64,000 nt of DNA, taken from Cymbomonas tetramitiformis. Lineage: Eukaryota > Chlorophyta > Pyramimonadophyceae > Pyramimonadales > Pyramimonadaceae. Every line of letters begins with the position of its first letter. The stretch's first letter is position 1. The stretch is taken from NCBI GenBank assembly GCA_001247695.2, contig LGRX02035498.1:1-64000 (forward strand), read 5' to 3'. Under the pieces are notes generated by a model. That model was not told the DNA's origin and did no database searches. It saw nothing but the letters and a program-made list of their open reading frames with translations. A program made the position numbers and the translations under genes. This document shows, one piece after another, positions 18,468 to 27,839 of the stretch.

Positions 18468-18824
18468 ATGTTTAAAGTTGGTGAAATATTCTCAAGCGAG
18501 TACCTATTGTCCGAAGATTGTGAGTTTAAAGTACCTCTTCACAGGCAGAATGCTGCAACCATTTATCATGATCTTCCAATGAAAGATGAAAAATACTCGG
18601 TGTACGATATAATTGATGATATCATATTTTTCAAACCATGTGTAGTAGAATGTCCAAAACAAGAAAGGCCTATGTATTATAATTATTTTGAATGTACAAA
18701 AGTCAATGTAAGATTTTGTATGATAAATGGTAATCTATGTCACATTGGTGATGATATTGTTTACAATACAAATACCAACGAGCCAACTGTATACAAACTT
18801 GAGCAAAAGATATTTAATATTTAA
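18468..18824 (+). CDS. hypothetical protein, 118 aa
   Basis: Soluble protein beginning MFKVGEIFSSEYLLSEDCEF. No family recognised. A degenerate box (CTTAAAGC, 18430-18437) lies 30 nt upstream. It is the last giant-virus gene before the inserted provirus; 34 nt separate its stop from the left target duplication. Confidence 0.55.
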   Translation: MFKVGEIFSSEYLLSEDCEFKVPLHRQNAATIYHDLPMKDEKYSVYDIIDDIIFFKPCVVECPKQERPMYYNYFECTKVNVRFCMINGNLCHIGDDIVYNTNTNEPTVYKLEQKIFNI

Positions 18825-18858
18825 TTATTATTTTTTTCGTATATACAATTATTAAGAT

Positions 18859-18864
18859 GACATA
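18859..18864. repeat. 6-bp target-site duplication, left copy (GACATA)
   Basis: GACATA immediately precedes the left inverted repeat and is repeated exactly at 41466-41471 after the right one. Six-base duplications are characteristic of Polinton/Maverick integration by an rve-type integrase. Confidence 0.85.
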
Positions 18865-19113
18865 ACTACTAGTGTACCGACTATAGCGTACCACAAACCC
18901 TAAAGACGATAATAACTAAATAATAAATACAAGAAATAATTACGTAATAAATAGGGAATAAATTACGTGATTAAATGTGAGTACGATAAAAAATAAATAA
19001 AAAATCTACAATAAAAAATAAATAAAAAATCTACAATAAAAAGATAAAGATAAAATTGAAAGTAAATAAAAAGTAAATTAATTAATGTTTCAATAAGATA
19101 TATGTTAATTGTT
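18865..19113 (+). repeat. left terminal inverted repeat (249 bp)
   Basis: The first 36 bases are identical to the inverse of the right end. The match then continues with short indels (the right copy has about 14 extra bases including AAAACCCTAAAGA) to a common end at TATGTTAATTGTT. Inside are repeated AATAAAAAATCTACAATAAA units. TIRs like these serve as replication origins for protein-primed genomes and as integrase sites (family knowledge). Confidence 0.9.
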
Positions 19114-19123
19114 CTTAAATCAT

Positions 19124-19597
19124 TTATTCATCATCACTTTCTTCATCATCACTTTCTTCATCGTCACTATCAAACACAATACTTTCGGAATCATCGTCTT
19201 CGATACTTCTAATCATTAAAGCACATATTAAGGCGTTATGGATATCATCGAAGTCAATAGAAATTTTAATATTATATCTTAACATTAAATAGAATAAGTC
19301 ATCTAACATAACACATAATTCATGACATTCCTCGTTTCGACAAAATATAATTATAGCATGTAAATCATCATATTTATCATCAAACAATCTTCTTAAATGC
19401 CATTTGTGAATTTCGTACCATTTTTCGACCTTTGAAGTATTCATATTATAAAGTTGATTCTCAAGGCTTTCATAATATAATTTAAATGAATGTAATAATA
19501 TCATTTCTTTAAAAACATCTTCCATTTCAAGTTGATGTTTCATAAAGTAAATCTTTTCTTGAAGTTCAATTGGAAGGTGATTAAATGTGGTAGTCAT
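19124..19597 (-). CDS. provirus terminal protein with F-box-like start
   Basis: Protein of 157 aa. The N-terminus FNHLPIELQEKIYFMK resembles the first helix of an F-box, which is suggestive only. The middle is helical and the last 25 residues are Asp/Glu/Ser-rich (SDDEESDDEESDDE). It is the outermost left gene, 10 nt from the TIR. It is driven from an 89-bp sequence shared in inverse orientation with the RING gene at the other end. A late segment (DDIHNALICALMIRS) weakly resembles DIHEAIFYTLVIKS in the protein at 40772-41179. Confidence 0.55.
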   Translation of the reverse strand: MTTTFNHLPIELQEKIYFMKHQLEMEDVFKEMILLHSFKLYYESLENQLYNMNTSKVEKWYEIHKWHLRRLFDDKYDDLHAIIIFCRNEECHELCVMLDDLFYLMLRYNIKISIDFDDIHNALICALMIRSIEDDDSESIVFDSDDEESDDEESDDE

Positions 19598-19598
19598 T

Positions 19599-19687
19599 CT
19601 TGCTTTGTTTACCCTATTGAGTTACACTCTTTAAGTGGATTTTATTTTTGAGGTTTTTTGTCCCCCTGAAAAAAACCGAAGAAATTT
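19599..19687 (-). repeat. internal inverted repeat with promoter, left copy
   Basis: About 89 bp, nearly identical in inverse orientation to 40096-40184. It contains CTTCGG, a T run, CAGGGGGACAAAAAACCTC, CCACTTAAAGAGTG and GTAAACAAAGCAAG. It lies between the stop of the fibre-like gene and the start of the outer gene, so it probably holds a 3' end signal and a promoter. Confidence 0.85.
19628..19634 (-). promoter_or_regulatory. YTAAAGA box of the left terminal provirus gene
   Basis: TTAAAGA on the minus strand, 30 nt from the ATG at 19597, the same distance as in the right-hand copy. Confidence 0.5.
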
Positions 19688-19691
19688 ATTA

Positions 19692-20921
19692 CTAAATATA
19701 CGGTATACGTATCAATTCCAATACAAAACGTAAAGTGTTATTTGCAAATTGTTCACCGGAAATGTCCGTTATTCTTAACTCAACTTCGTCATCAGCTTCA
19801 ATATAATTTACACTTGAATTTAATGTAAATCTTTTTGCTTTTGTGGTATTGACCGTTATCGTTGAACATCTCAAAAAATATTCCGTACCAATCTTTGGTT
19901 GAATTGAAGTATCGGCGTGTGTTATCTTGAACTTGATATCGTCTGTACCATCAGTAGCTATAGTAGCAAAATCCAAGTAAATAATGAAACTATCATTAGG
20001 AAATTGAATGGTTCGTATATTTTCATTTCCGGGTGCTGAAAGCGTAGTTACTCTTGAAATTTCTTCATAATTCAATTCTTTATTTACTTTCAAAATATTT
20101 ATATCCGCGAAAGGAGTTTGAACAGTATCAGCTTTTATTAAATTAGCACCTCGGATATCACCTAACATATTAATTCTAAAAAATTCATTTGATGGTATAT
20201 CAGGTCGTTTTCGAAACTGCAAAGCATACACTGAATCAACTGCTGCTATATCAACCAGTGATGTATTCAAATCTATAAATGTTGAATTAGCAGATTTTGG
20301 CCCTTGTAATTCTAAATTTGTCTTGGAACCTAATTGTGCATTAATTATAATGTTATTGCATTCTATATCACTACATCCTATTATATCACCTTTCATATTG
20401 ATACTAAAAAATTTAGGTACAGCTGAATCAGGTTTCGTTTGAAAATTTATAAAATATATCGTTGAAACACTCGATAAATCTACACCTGAGGTATTTAAAC
20501 TTATGAAACTATTACCTGATGTTTTATTTCCAAATAAATCAAGATTTGTGGTATTATCTGGTGCGACCAGTTCTGTTTTTCCATTGATTTTTGCATCACC
20601 GTTTACTATCAAACCGAAAGTTGTATTTACTTGCAGTTCACTGCCTGTAACGATTATAACACTATTATCAGTTCCATCCTTCAATTCAATTTGTGCCTTT
20701 CCATTATTTAAAATATTTTTCAAATATCGAAAATTTATAATTGAAGTATTCAAAACGTCTCTGCCGTATAAATTGTTTACGTATACGTCACCAACGGTCC
20801 TTTCTATATCATTACCACCGGGTAGGTTTTGCCACTTAGTAGACCCCCCGGTAGGAGCATTTCCATTAACCGTATCACATTGTATATTTTTACAAACAAT
20901 ATCATTTCCAAAAGAAGACAT
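19692..20921 (-). CDS. fibre/spike-like structural protein 1
   Basis: Protein of 409 aa, rich in Asn, Ser, Thr and short beta strands, typical of trimeric fibres. It begins MSSFGNDIVCKNIQ, shared with two neighbouring genes. Two internal blocks are similar (NKTSGNSFISLNTSGVDLSS and a later ANSTFIDLNTSLVDIAA), so the shaft is built of repeats. The C-terminal 100 residues (ISRVTTLSAPGNENIRTI onward) look like a globular beta-sandwich head. A receptor-binding fibre is inferred. Confidence 0.65.
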   Translation of the reverse strand: MSSFGNDIVCKNIQCDTVNGNAPTGGSTKWQNLPGGNDIERTVGDVYVNNLYGRDVLNTSIINFRYLKNILNNGKAQIELKDGTDNSVIIVTGSELQVNTTFGLIVNGDAKINGKTELVAPDNTTNLDLFGNKTSGNSFISLNTSGVDLSSVSTIYFINFQTKPDSAVPKFFSINMKGDIIGCSDIECNNIIINAQLGSKTNLELQGPKSANSTFIDLNTSLVDIAAVDSVYALQFRKRPDIPSNEFFRINMLGDIRGANLIKADTVQTPFADINILKVNKELNYEEISRVTTLSAPGNENIRTIQFPNDSFIIYLDFATIATDGTDDIKFKITHADTSIQPKIGTEYFLRCSTITVNTTKAKRFTLNSSVNYIEADDEVELRITDISGEQFANNTLRFVLELIRIPYI

Positions 20922-20944
20922 CTGATATATATATATATATTAAA

Positions 20945-22744
20945 TCACAATTTAAAATCAGGTTTAATCCAAACCAATAATCCTGAACCCGAGATTGTTA
21001 TAACTTTACTTTCCATACACACACCGATAATTCCAACATTATTGGTAGTAATTTGTGAAGAATTGACTGAACCTCCCGCGGCACAACCCAACATTTGACC
21101 TTTGACATAACTTCCATCAATAGCTTTGCAAGTTGTAAAACCTTTTGTGCAAACAAAACAAGAATTTCCGGTTGTTGAATTTTGAACACAAACTCCAATA
21201 GGCATACAATTTTGATTAGATTGACTTGCCGAAGCTGCATATATTTTTACACCATTTACATCTGAAAAATCATCAGAAAATTGAACAATATCTCCAGCAT
21301 TTATTGTAGCTCCGGTATTATTTACAAAAGTGAATACATCACCTGTATGAGGAACCGGACTTGTGGGTAATGTTGCCGAATATGCATTTGTCAAACCTGT
21401 CAAAGGAATTCCTGAGGTCGTCAATGATGATGTTGGCGTTGTATACGCCCAGTCTATGCTACTTACAAGTCGTATAGCACTACAATCCAAATCTCCGCTT
21501 AAATTAATGTTATTTCCAGAATTACCGACAGCCAAAACTTGACTTAATGAACCAATACTTCCAGAATTTATTGCACCGGTTCTAACTTCATTTGATGCAG
21601 AATCATAATATAATTGTAAACTTTCTGAAGATACATCAGGACTTGCTCGGATAGGTCTAATATAACAAGAATTATTTACCCCAGCATTAAGTTCAAGACC
21701 GCTTGCGTTCAAAATTATTGTATTATCAATAGCCGTAGCACTTTGTGAAGAATTTTGACCGCTCAAAGCACCAATATTAATAGAATTCTCGCCAGCCAAA
21801 TATTCACCCGCGAATTTTCCAATATTGACTGAATTCACGGAAGCAAAGCTTTGCCCAGCGTCGTCCCCAACGTTCACGACGAAAGCATTACATTGATTGT
21901 TGCCGGCCCCGCTGCCTATGCATATTGAATCGTTCAAACAATTAAAAGCCCCACTATTTCTGCCTATCAAAACCGAACGGTTTGCATTTGGAAAACCGTC
22001 ATTTTGAGTCGATTCGCCAATAGAGACCAACCCGTTACCCGCTGTACCCGCTTTAATTCTAAATAAATTTCCATCACATTCTTCTTGATTTATTATAAGT
22101 TTTCCGGTTCCCGTAAAAGAAATATCATTTGTGGTAGTTGTACTTCCTTGGTCGGTAACAGATTGTAAATTTTGGTTAGCCCCGGAAGGCAAGTTTTGAA
22201 GCAAAGAACCGTCACCAATAAATTTTCCAGAATTCAAAGTGATATCACCGGTGTTTAAAATCAGAGGACCATCATTAAGGAGCACACCTGCTCCAAGTGG
22301 TTCTACATTCAATGTGGTTTGCATAAATGACCATTCATTTATACCATTGTCTCCTATTTTCAATCTTGTTTGAGGAACAGGGTCTAAAGATTTAATTTCA
22401 AAAGAACTATCAAGTTCATCCAAACCTATAGAGAATTTTGATTTACTTGCAGGATTGTTCAAAATGAAATCATAAAAATTGATATTATTAACCAAATTTA
22501 AATCACCATCAGTTTGTAATTTCATGAATTCTCTTTGATTATTCACATCAGAATTATCAATAAAATCAATATCATTTTGATATAAAAAATCTGAAGCCAT
22601 ATGAATTGTTTGACAAGGGTTTGAATTATCACCTATTTGATTTACATTTATTTGATTAATTGTTAAAGGGTCAGGAACATTTGTAGATGGAGTTTGTTTA
22701 CCATTAAATGTACTTGCAACTACATTATTTCCAAATGAAGACAT
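20945..22744 (-). CDS. fibre/adhesin-like structural protein 2
   Basis: Protein of 599 aa starting MSSFGNNVVAS. Residues about 240-330 contain successive SVLIGRNSGAFN, SICIGSGAGNN, SVNIGKFAGEY and SINIGALSGQN turns, the spacing of the left-handed YadA-type head of trimeric adhesins, also seen in phage tail fibres. The C-terminal 150 residues look like a separate beta-rich domain. It sits between the other two MSSFGN proteins and downstream of the capsid genes, so it is probably a virion surface fibre. Confidence 0.7.
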   Translation of the reverse strand: MSSFGNNVVASTFNGKQTPSTNVPDPLTINQINVNQIGDNSNPCQTIHMASDFLYQNDIDFIDNSDVNNQREFMKLQTDGDLNLVNNINFYDFILNNPASKSKFSIGLDELDSSFEIKSLDPVPQTRLKIGDNGINEWSFMQTTLNVEPLGAGVLLNDGPLILNTGDITLNSGKFIGDGSLLQNLPSGANQNLQSVTDQGSTTTTNDISFTGTGKLIINQEECDGNLFRIKAGTAGNGLVSIGESTQNDGFPNANRSVLIGRNSGAFNCLNDSICIGSGAGNNQCNAFVVNVGDDAGQSFASVNSVNIGKFAGEYLAGENSINIGALSGQNSSQSATAIDNTIILNASGLELNAGVNNSCYIRPIRASPDVSSESLQLYYDSASNEVRTGAINSGSIGSLSQVLAVGNSGNNINLSGDLDCSAIRLVSSIDWAYTTPTSSLTTSGIPLTGLTNAYSATLPTSPVPHTGDVFTFVNNTGATINAGDIVQFSDDFSDVNGVKIYAASASQSNQNCMPIGVCVQNSTTGNSCFVCTKGFTTCKAIDGSYVKGQMLGCAAGGSVNSSQITTNNVGIIGVCMESKVITISGSGLLVWIKPDFKL

Positions 22745-22770
22745 TATATATTATACATTTATTTATTATT

Positions 22771-23133
22771 TTATGATTCAGGAGGAGGAATTGATGCCAT
22801 TTTCATAAAAATCTGAGCTGGTGCAGTACCACCCGCACTTCTATACCCATACAATCCATTGACGGGGACAATATTATTATTTGGCGGTGTGTTTGCGGCA
22901 CCGGTTATAACAGGTAATCCAGCCATACGAACTTTGCATTTATCAGTTAATGCAGCCATATTGAGATAAACAACACCAGGGTCTTTGCTTTGAGAACCAT
23001 CGATATCCATCATGATATCAGCTCCAACCATTTGTAAGGTTGTTCTTGTTGTTTTATCTTTAGCACCAATAAACACACCGTTATTTACTTTGATATTCTT
23101 ATCTAAAACAAAATCATTTCCGAATGAAGACAT
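22771..23133 (-). CDS. small MSSFGN-family virion protein
   Basis: Protein of 120 aa beginning MSSFGNDFVLDKNIKVNNG. It shares its N-terminus with the two fibre-like proteins but has only a short body ending in a Pro-rich tail. It may be a short fibre or an assembly partner using the same capsid-anchoring peptide. Confidence 0.6.
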   Translation of the reverse strand: MSSFGNDFVLDKNIKVNNGVFIGAKDKTTRTTLQMVGADIMMDIDGSQSKDPGVVYLNMAALTDKCKVRMAGLPVITGAANTPPNNNIVPVNGLYGYRSAGGTAPAQIFMKMASIPPPES

Positions 23134-23159
23134 TATATACTATATCCTATAATTTAATT

Positions 23160-23477
23160 TTATTTCACAAAGAATGTCGGAGCCAAAGGTGCCAGTTTAT
23201 TGTTTAATGGATGAATATTGGGAAATGAAAACATAGCATTTTGTTTTGTAATTTTATTACCGTGTCCTAATGTATACGATTTGAAACCTGACATAGGGTC
23301 CACATTAGAAACTCTTGCCGGTGGTCGCAAATCTTGTATTGTTTTACATGGAACAATCATCATCGAAGAACTTCGAAAGCCTGAAGTTAACATCATATTT
23401 GGTAATTTAACATCGACTTTTCCTAATGGTTTATTTCCTAAGTTTGAAGCAAAAATTTGTCCCGCTTGTTCAGCCAT
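23160..23477 (-). CDS. small provirus protein in the capsid block
   Basis: Protein of 105 aa with an N-terminus MAEQAGQIFASNLGNK and several hydrophobic turns but no membrane helix. It sits next to the major capsid gene and starts just after a TATATAATT stretch, like the other late-type genes. A virion component is likely from context; no family is recognised. Confidence 0.55.
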   Translation of the reverse strand: MAEQAGQIFASNLGNKPLGKVDVKLPNMMLTSGFRSSSMMIVPCKTIQDLRPPARVSNVDPMSGFKSYTLGHGNKITKQNAMFSFPNIHPLNNKLAPLAPTFFVK

Positions 23478-23507
23478 AATTATATATAATTACAATTAAA
23501 TTAGTTT

Positions 23508-24854
23508 TTATACAACCACTTCAATCATTCTTCCCATACCAATACGAATGATACTTGTACATTGTGCAATAATAAATGTTTCGTTATTCGTCAAAGGTGT
23601 TTGAAGTGGGTCTGCGGTCGATGATTTTTGAGTTTGAAGAAAGAATGAAGAATTCAAACCCCGGGTATCTATTCCACTACAATTACGAGGTCCCATACCG
23701 GGCATAGGCATATTTAATCGAAGCATAGCAGTCCAATAAGAATTGTACCAATTTTCTAAAGAATTAACTTTACAACCTGAATCGTCAGAATAATTATCAG
23801 CTTTACCAATAGTGACCAAGTTAAAAGCATCGAGAGCTGTGGCACGATAATTAGGATAATAAATTGAGTTGACATTATATTGCCAAGATTGAATGTCTCC
23901 GGAATAAAATCTAAAATAACTTGGAACGAAAGTAGCACCTATTTTATTATCAATTTTATGCAAACCTTCATTAACAGAACTGTAATTTGAAGGCCTTTGA
24001 ACAGCGTATAACATATCCAAAGATTGTGCCGACAAAGAGAATCGATTCGATTTAGTCATTTCCGTTTGAGTATCTTGAAAGGTAAAATAATTAGTGAAAG
24101 GCATCTCAATATAAGAATCTTCTTTTAGTTTTCTTTCGACAGCACTATCGTAAACACCATTTGAAAATGTAATTGTTTCAATTGTAAAATGCAAATCAGT
24201 CAATTTCCATGTCGCTTTTGCAGCAAGTTCGGCAGCCGCGGTTCCATTAAATCCATTTCCGGCTCCTAAGGACTTTTGGTACGCTCCAAGAACTTCCGGA
24301 CCATGCATGAAGAAACGAATTTGGACACTAGGAAGTAACGCAGTATCCAGGTAGTCAGGTGAAGATTCCCCTATAAATTGTAGGAAATTATTCAAAATAT
24401 ATGGTCTTTCTTCTTGATAATAACTATCGGTATTAACATTTATTTCTTGATTTTTCAAAACTCTTTGATAAGATACTTCTTTATTCAACGTTGTTTTAAG
24501 ATTGTCCAAAACCGCTGATACCGTTGAATATTGACTCATGCCACTCGAAATAGCTATTCCACCGCTGTAAATTTCTACACGAGAAATCAATTTTTCGATT
24601 CCATTTGGCAAAGTTGTGATAACTAAATCAGGTTGGGTTGCGGCGTCCGTACAAGCTATGGCAGGATTGTTAGCACGACCTTTACAATGCATACTTAAAC
24701 TTTTCAGATTACACAAAACATTAACTGGAAGATTCAAAGTTATAACACCGTAAGGATTTACTTCGGTCAAGTTTGTCGTTTCAAGACGAAAATACTGAGT
24801 ACTATATCCACTTAGTTTTTGAAGTCCAAATGCAAGACTATACGGTAAAGACAT
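23508..24854 (-). CDS. major capsid protein (double jelly-roll type)
   Basis: Protein of 448 aa, the size of PLV major capsid proteins. The N-terminus SLAFGLQKLSGYSTQYFRLE and the paired beta-rich halves fit a double jelly roll. The second half includes SWQYNVNSIYYPNYRATALD, close to the inter-barrel region common in PLV capsids. The C-terminus (SSFFLQTQKSSTADPLQTPL, then FIIAQCTSIIRIG) matches the last barrel strands. It trimerises into capsomers by family knowledge. Position among fibre genes and next to the likely minor capsid gene supports the call. Confidence 0.75.
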   Translation of the reverse strand: MSLPYSLAFGLQKLSGYSTQYFRLETTNLTEVNPYGVITLNLPVNVLCNLKSLSMHCKGRANNPAIACTDAATQPDLVITTLPNGIEKLISRVEIYSGGIAISSGMSQYSTVSAVLDNLKTTLNKEVSYQRVLKNQEINVNTDSYYQEERPYILNNFLQFIGESSPDYLDTALLPSVQIRFFMHGPEVLGAYQKSLGAGNGFNGTAAAELAAKATWKLTDLHFTIETITFSNGVYDSAVERKLKEDSYIEMPFTNYFTFQDTQTEMTKSNRFSLSAQSLDMLYAVQRPSNYSSVNEGLHKIDNKIGATFVPSYFRFYSGDIQSWQYNVNSIYYPNYRATALDAFNLVTIGKADNYSDDSGCKVNSLENWYNSYWTAMLRLNMPMPGMGPRNCSGIDTRGLNSSFFLQTQKSSTADPLQTPLTNNETFIIAQCTSIIRIGMGRMIEVVV

Positions 24855-24880
24855 TTTTCTATAATATATATAATATAATT

Positions 24881-25864
24881 TTAATTCACATATTCTTTTA
24901 ATTTTAAAGATAATGCATAATTTATAGATTGTTCATTTCCATTTCGGGAAACGGCTGTAGGAATTAGTCTGGATTTATTATCGGTAATTGAAATTCTTAA
25001 TTGAGAAAATTGAGAAGCTTGCACATCGATAGAAAAGTTTTCATCATAATCTAAATAAGTAATAAATTGATTAGTTAAATCTGACGGTAACAATATTTTC
25101 CCTAAAATGTCACTACTAATGATTTGATTTTCTTTAAAATTATTAGAAAGATTTGTGCTTTGTAAATTATTTGTGGGCAACGTAGTAATTCTTAAATAAA
25201 TAGCATCGTTGGTTTGTAAATTACCGGGGAATTTGGAAATAAATACTTCATCTACGGTTCCGATATCGAACAAATCTTCAATCTGTGAAATGTTTGTAAG
25301 ACCAGCAACTGATTTGTTTGTTTGTCCCCCTAATATTTGGTCGACATCGTTATACTTTCCTGGTGAATTAAAGATATCATTCAATGCATCATCTAATGGA
25401 CTGCCAGGCACTGCTTGGAAATCACCGGTTATCGAAAATGCAACAAATTTGATATTGGGAGCAGGTTTACTAAGTGTAATGGTGAAATGTCCAGAAATTG
25501 CATCGTAAGTAACATCAACGCTATCCGCAGGTTTTGCAAACCCAAAGTTGTCGACAAGAACATCTAAAATAATCGTTTCTAAAATAGTTTTAATATCATC
25601 TAAATCTGTATAATTTCCATCAGGTATTCGACATTCATACAAATCATCAGAAGTCGTATTAGCTATATAGAAAATTCCGTTATATTCATTGATGATATAC
25701 CAAGTCTTTGCAGCCGAAAAACTGTTTACAATTATCTTCAATTTGTTTGTATTTTTATAGTTTGTTAATTGTGTTGGTATATTGATATTGATAATTCTGG
25801 AATCACCAAACGATGAAAGGTCTTCACTTGATAAATAAAGTGTACGTTCAGATATTACACTCAT
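24881..25864 (-). CDS. probable minor capsid (penton) protein
   Basis: Protein of 327 aa, beta-rich. It begins MSVISERTLYLSSEDLSSFG, a start style seen in minor capsid proteins of PLVs and virophages, with a central YFIxN-like region and no enzyme motif. It lies immediately upstream of the major capsid gene. The penton role is by position and size and was not confirmed by a fold search. Its start region overlaps the 3' end of the preceding small gene by 17 nt. Confidence 0.5.
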   Translation of the reverse strand: MSVISERTLYLSSEDLSSFGDSRIININIPTQLTNYKNTNKLKIIVNSFSAAKTWYIINEYNGIFYIANTTSDDLYECRIPDGNYTDLDDIKTILETIILDVLVDNFGFAKPADSVDVTYDAISGHFTITLSKPAPNIKFVAFSITGDFQAVPGSPLDDALNDIFNSPGKYNDVDQILGGQTNKSVAGLTNISQIEDLFDIGTVDEVFISKFPGNLQTNDAIYLRITTLPTNNLQSTNLSNNFKENQIISSDILGKILLPSDLTNQFITYLDYDENFSIDVQASQFSQLRISITDNKSRLIPTAVSRNGNEQSINYALSLKLKEYVN

Positions 25865-26081
25865 GACTATCTCTATTTATAATATCAATATAGTTTTTAT
25901 TCATTTCAATATCTTCCTTTGAATCTCTATTCAATGGTAAAGGTAATTCAATGTTTCCATTATACATATCGTCATATAGTTTTGGTCTTTTGATATAATC
26001 ATCAACAATCAATTCAATATGAAATGTGGATAAATCAGGGTACAAAATCTGAGCATTTTTTATTAAGTGTTCACGTTCCAT
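25848..26081 (-). CDS. small provirus protein, 77 aa
   Basis: A 77-residue helical protein (MEREHLIKNAQILYPDLS) overlapping both neighbours: 11 nt with the lipase gene upstream and 17 nt with the minor capsid gene downstream. Such tight packing supports a real gene in a late transcript. It could be an assembly factor; nothing is recognised. Confidence 0.5.
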   Translation of the reverse strand: MEREHLIKNAQILYPDLSTFHIELIVDDYIKRPKLYDDMYNGNIELPLPLNRDSKEDIEMNKNYIDIINRDSHECNI

Positions 26082-27387
26082 AATTTACCAAAAGATTATT
26101 ATTTTCATCTTTAATCATATTTTCATTGATGGATGTATACTTATTTGATTGTGATTTATCTATACTTCTATCAAATGATGTCATTCTTTGAGGACCTTTG
26201 TTTGATATATAATCAGCCAATAATCTTGCTTCTAAGGGTGCGTCGTCATGCAAGTAATTTTTGTCGATATCGAAATTTACTCCTAACAGTCCTAATGGAT
26301 TCAAATCTTCTGAAATTCGATTGTTAAATTCATCACTTCCAACATTTTTTGATGAAAGATTTCTTGCGTCATTCAAAGCATTTCCGAACATCAACACATC
26401 AAGTCCGGTCCCTATAGTATTAAATGTAGATTTCAATAAATTGACTTTATTAACTTTGTTATTCTTTGGCATTTGAAAAAATTGTTTGAGATTATGCGGC
26501 GAAGTGATATATTGATACGGTGCTTTGAATAAATCATAAGGGTTCTTGTTTTCGAAGTAATGAAACAACTTTCTATTTGAATTTGATGGTACTTTTAAAG
26601 CTCCCGCAGTGGCCCAATCAGTTACAACTCGATGAATATTTTGTGGTGAATTACCATTGACCTTTGGGGTGAATACATGTGATAGAAATGGATTGAACGT
26701 CGTCGATTTAACATTGAATTTCTCACCGACATGAATGGATTTCGCACCGCCCAAAGATGTCCCTAACAATTCAATGTCATGATTAGGATACTTTTTCAAT
26801 GTGTCTAAATATACCTTTTCAGCTCTTAAAAATGAATCTCGTGTTTCATGTTTACCTTTAATCACCGAAAATATGTCCGCTTTATCTTCATTTAAGTAGG
26901 ATGGATTTGACGACGCACCGTGATATGCAATATGTATTTGATTATTTCCATTATTGAGTACTACGGCGTCATAATTTGAAAGCTCCGGGTCGATATTGAA
27001 TCGATTGTTAAGAATATCTTTATTCAATTGTCTTTGAGCGGTCCCATAGGTGTTATGTTCATAACCGCCCGGAAATAACAAATCAGATTGATAATTTCTT
27101 GAACCGAGATAAGAAGATATTCCGACATGATATGCTTTTTCCCTAAGACTATTGGAAAACGATTGTTGAATTTGTGACGGTTGTAAGTCACCTAATTGTT
27201 TGAACAAGCTATTCATTTGAATTCTATATCGTTTCTTTTCACTTTCATTTGACTCATATCTTTTATTCAAATCTGAAACTGAATTAGGAGTATCCATGTT
27301 ATTAGGAAAACTGAATATCTTACTTGATGAATTCAGCACTTTGTTATTGCAAAAATTATTCAACGGTGAGCACAAAGACCCTTGCAT
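26071..27387 (-). CDS. lipase-like alpha/beta hydrolase
   Basis: Protein of 438 aa. IHIAYHGASSN near residues 151-161 is the oxyanion-hole strand and ELLGTSLGGAKSIHVG the nucleophile elbow (G-T-S-L-G, Ser near 211), as in class 3 lipases. Candidate acid and base are the Asp of HRVVTDWA and the His of SPHNLKQFF. The N-terminal 90 residues are Asn/Ser-rich and the C-terminal 120 have no match. Lipases occur in several PLVs, where a virion-borne enzyme could open host membranes on entry; that role is inferred from its place in the capsid block. Confidence 0.7.
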   Translation of the reverse strand: MQGSLCSPLNNFCNNKVLNSSSKIFSFPNNMDTPNSVSDLNKRYESNESEKKRYRIQMNSLFKQLGDLQPSQIQQSFSNSLREKAYHVGISSYLGSRNYQSDLLFPGGYEHNTYGTAQRQLNKDILNNRFNIDPELSNYDAVVLNNGNNQIHIAYHGASSNPSYLNEDKADIFSVIKGKHETRDSFLRAEKVYLDTLKKYPNHDIELLGTSLGGAKSIHVGEKFNVKSTTFNPFLSHVFTPKVNGNSPQNIHRVVTDWATAGALKVPSNSNRKLFHYFENKNPYDLFKAPYQYITSPHNLKQFFQMPKNNKVNKVNLLKSTFNTIGTGLDVLMFGNALNDARNLSSKNVGSDEFNNRISEDLNPLGLLGVNFDIDKNYLHDDAPLEARLLADYISNKGPQRMTSFDRSIDKSQSNKYTSINENMIKDENNNLLVNYGT

Positions 27388-27414
27388 ACTAATATAATAA
27401 CATAGACTATATAA

Positions 27415-27705
27415 ATGCCTTGTAAGTATTCAATATCTCAATACACTAAAGATAAAGCAAACAAATTGAATGTATATGTCAAGATATCCACAAATAAAGA
27501 TAAGAAGATTGATGTGTTTGATAAGAAAACTGATGGAAAAGTAGCGAGTGTCGGTTCGTGCGGTATGATGGATTATCCATCTTATATTAAGTTAAAAGGT
27601 ATCAAGTATGCGAACCAAAGAAGGAAGTTGTACAAATTGAGACATAATAAATACAGAAATAAAAAAGGGACAAATAGTTATTTTGCTGATAAGTTATTAT
27701 GGTAA
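27415..27705 (+). CDS. small conserved viral protein (DUF5754-like)
   Basis: Protein of 96 aa, Lys/Tyr-rich. The pattern is YVKISTNKDKKIDVFDKKT, GMMDYPSYIKLKGIKYANQRRKLYKLRH and a terminal YFADKLLW. This resembles a family of unknown function shared by giant viruses and their small viral associates (recalled as DUF5754). It is the first rightward gene, facing the lipase gene with 27 nt between starts. Confidence 0.65.
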   Translation: MPCKYSISQYTKDKANKLNVYVKISTNKDKKIDVFDKKTDGKVASVGSCGMMDYPSYIKLKGIKYANQRRKLYKLRHNKYRNKKGTNSYFADKLLW

Positions 27706-27839
27706 TAATGCGACAAACAAATGCAAGTATTTTGTAAATCTTCATAACCAAATGATGGATAAATGTTTGATAATATTTGATGACCCCCTCTAAAAGCATG
27801 ATGATTGTTCGTTACCACTTGATTTAGGTTTCAATAACC

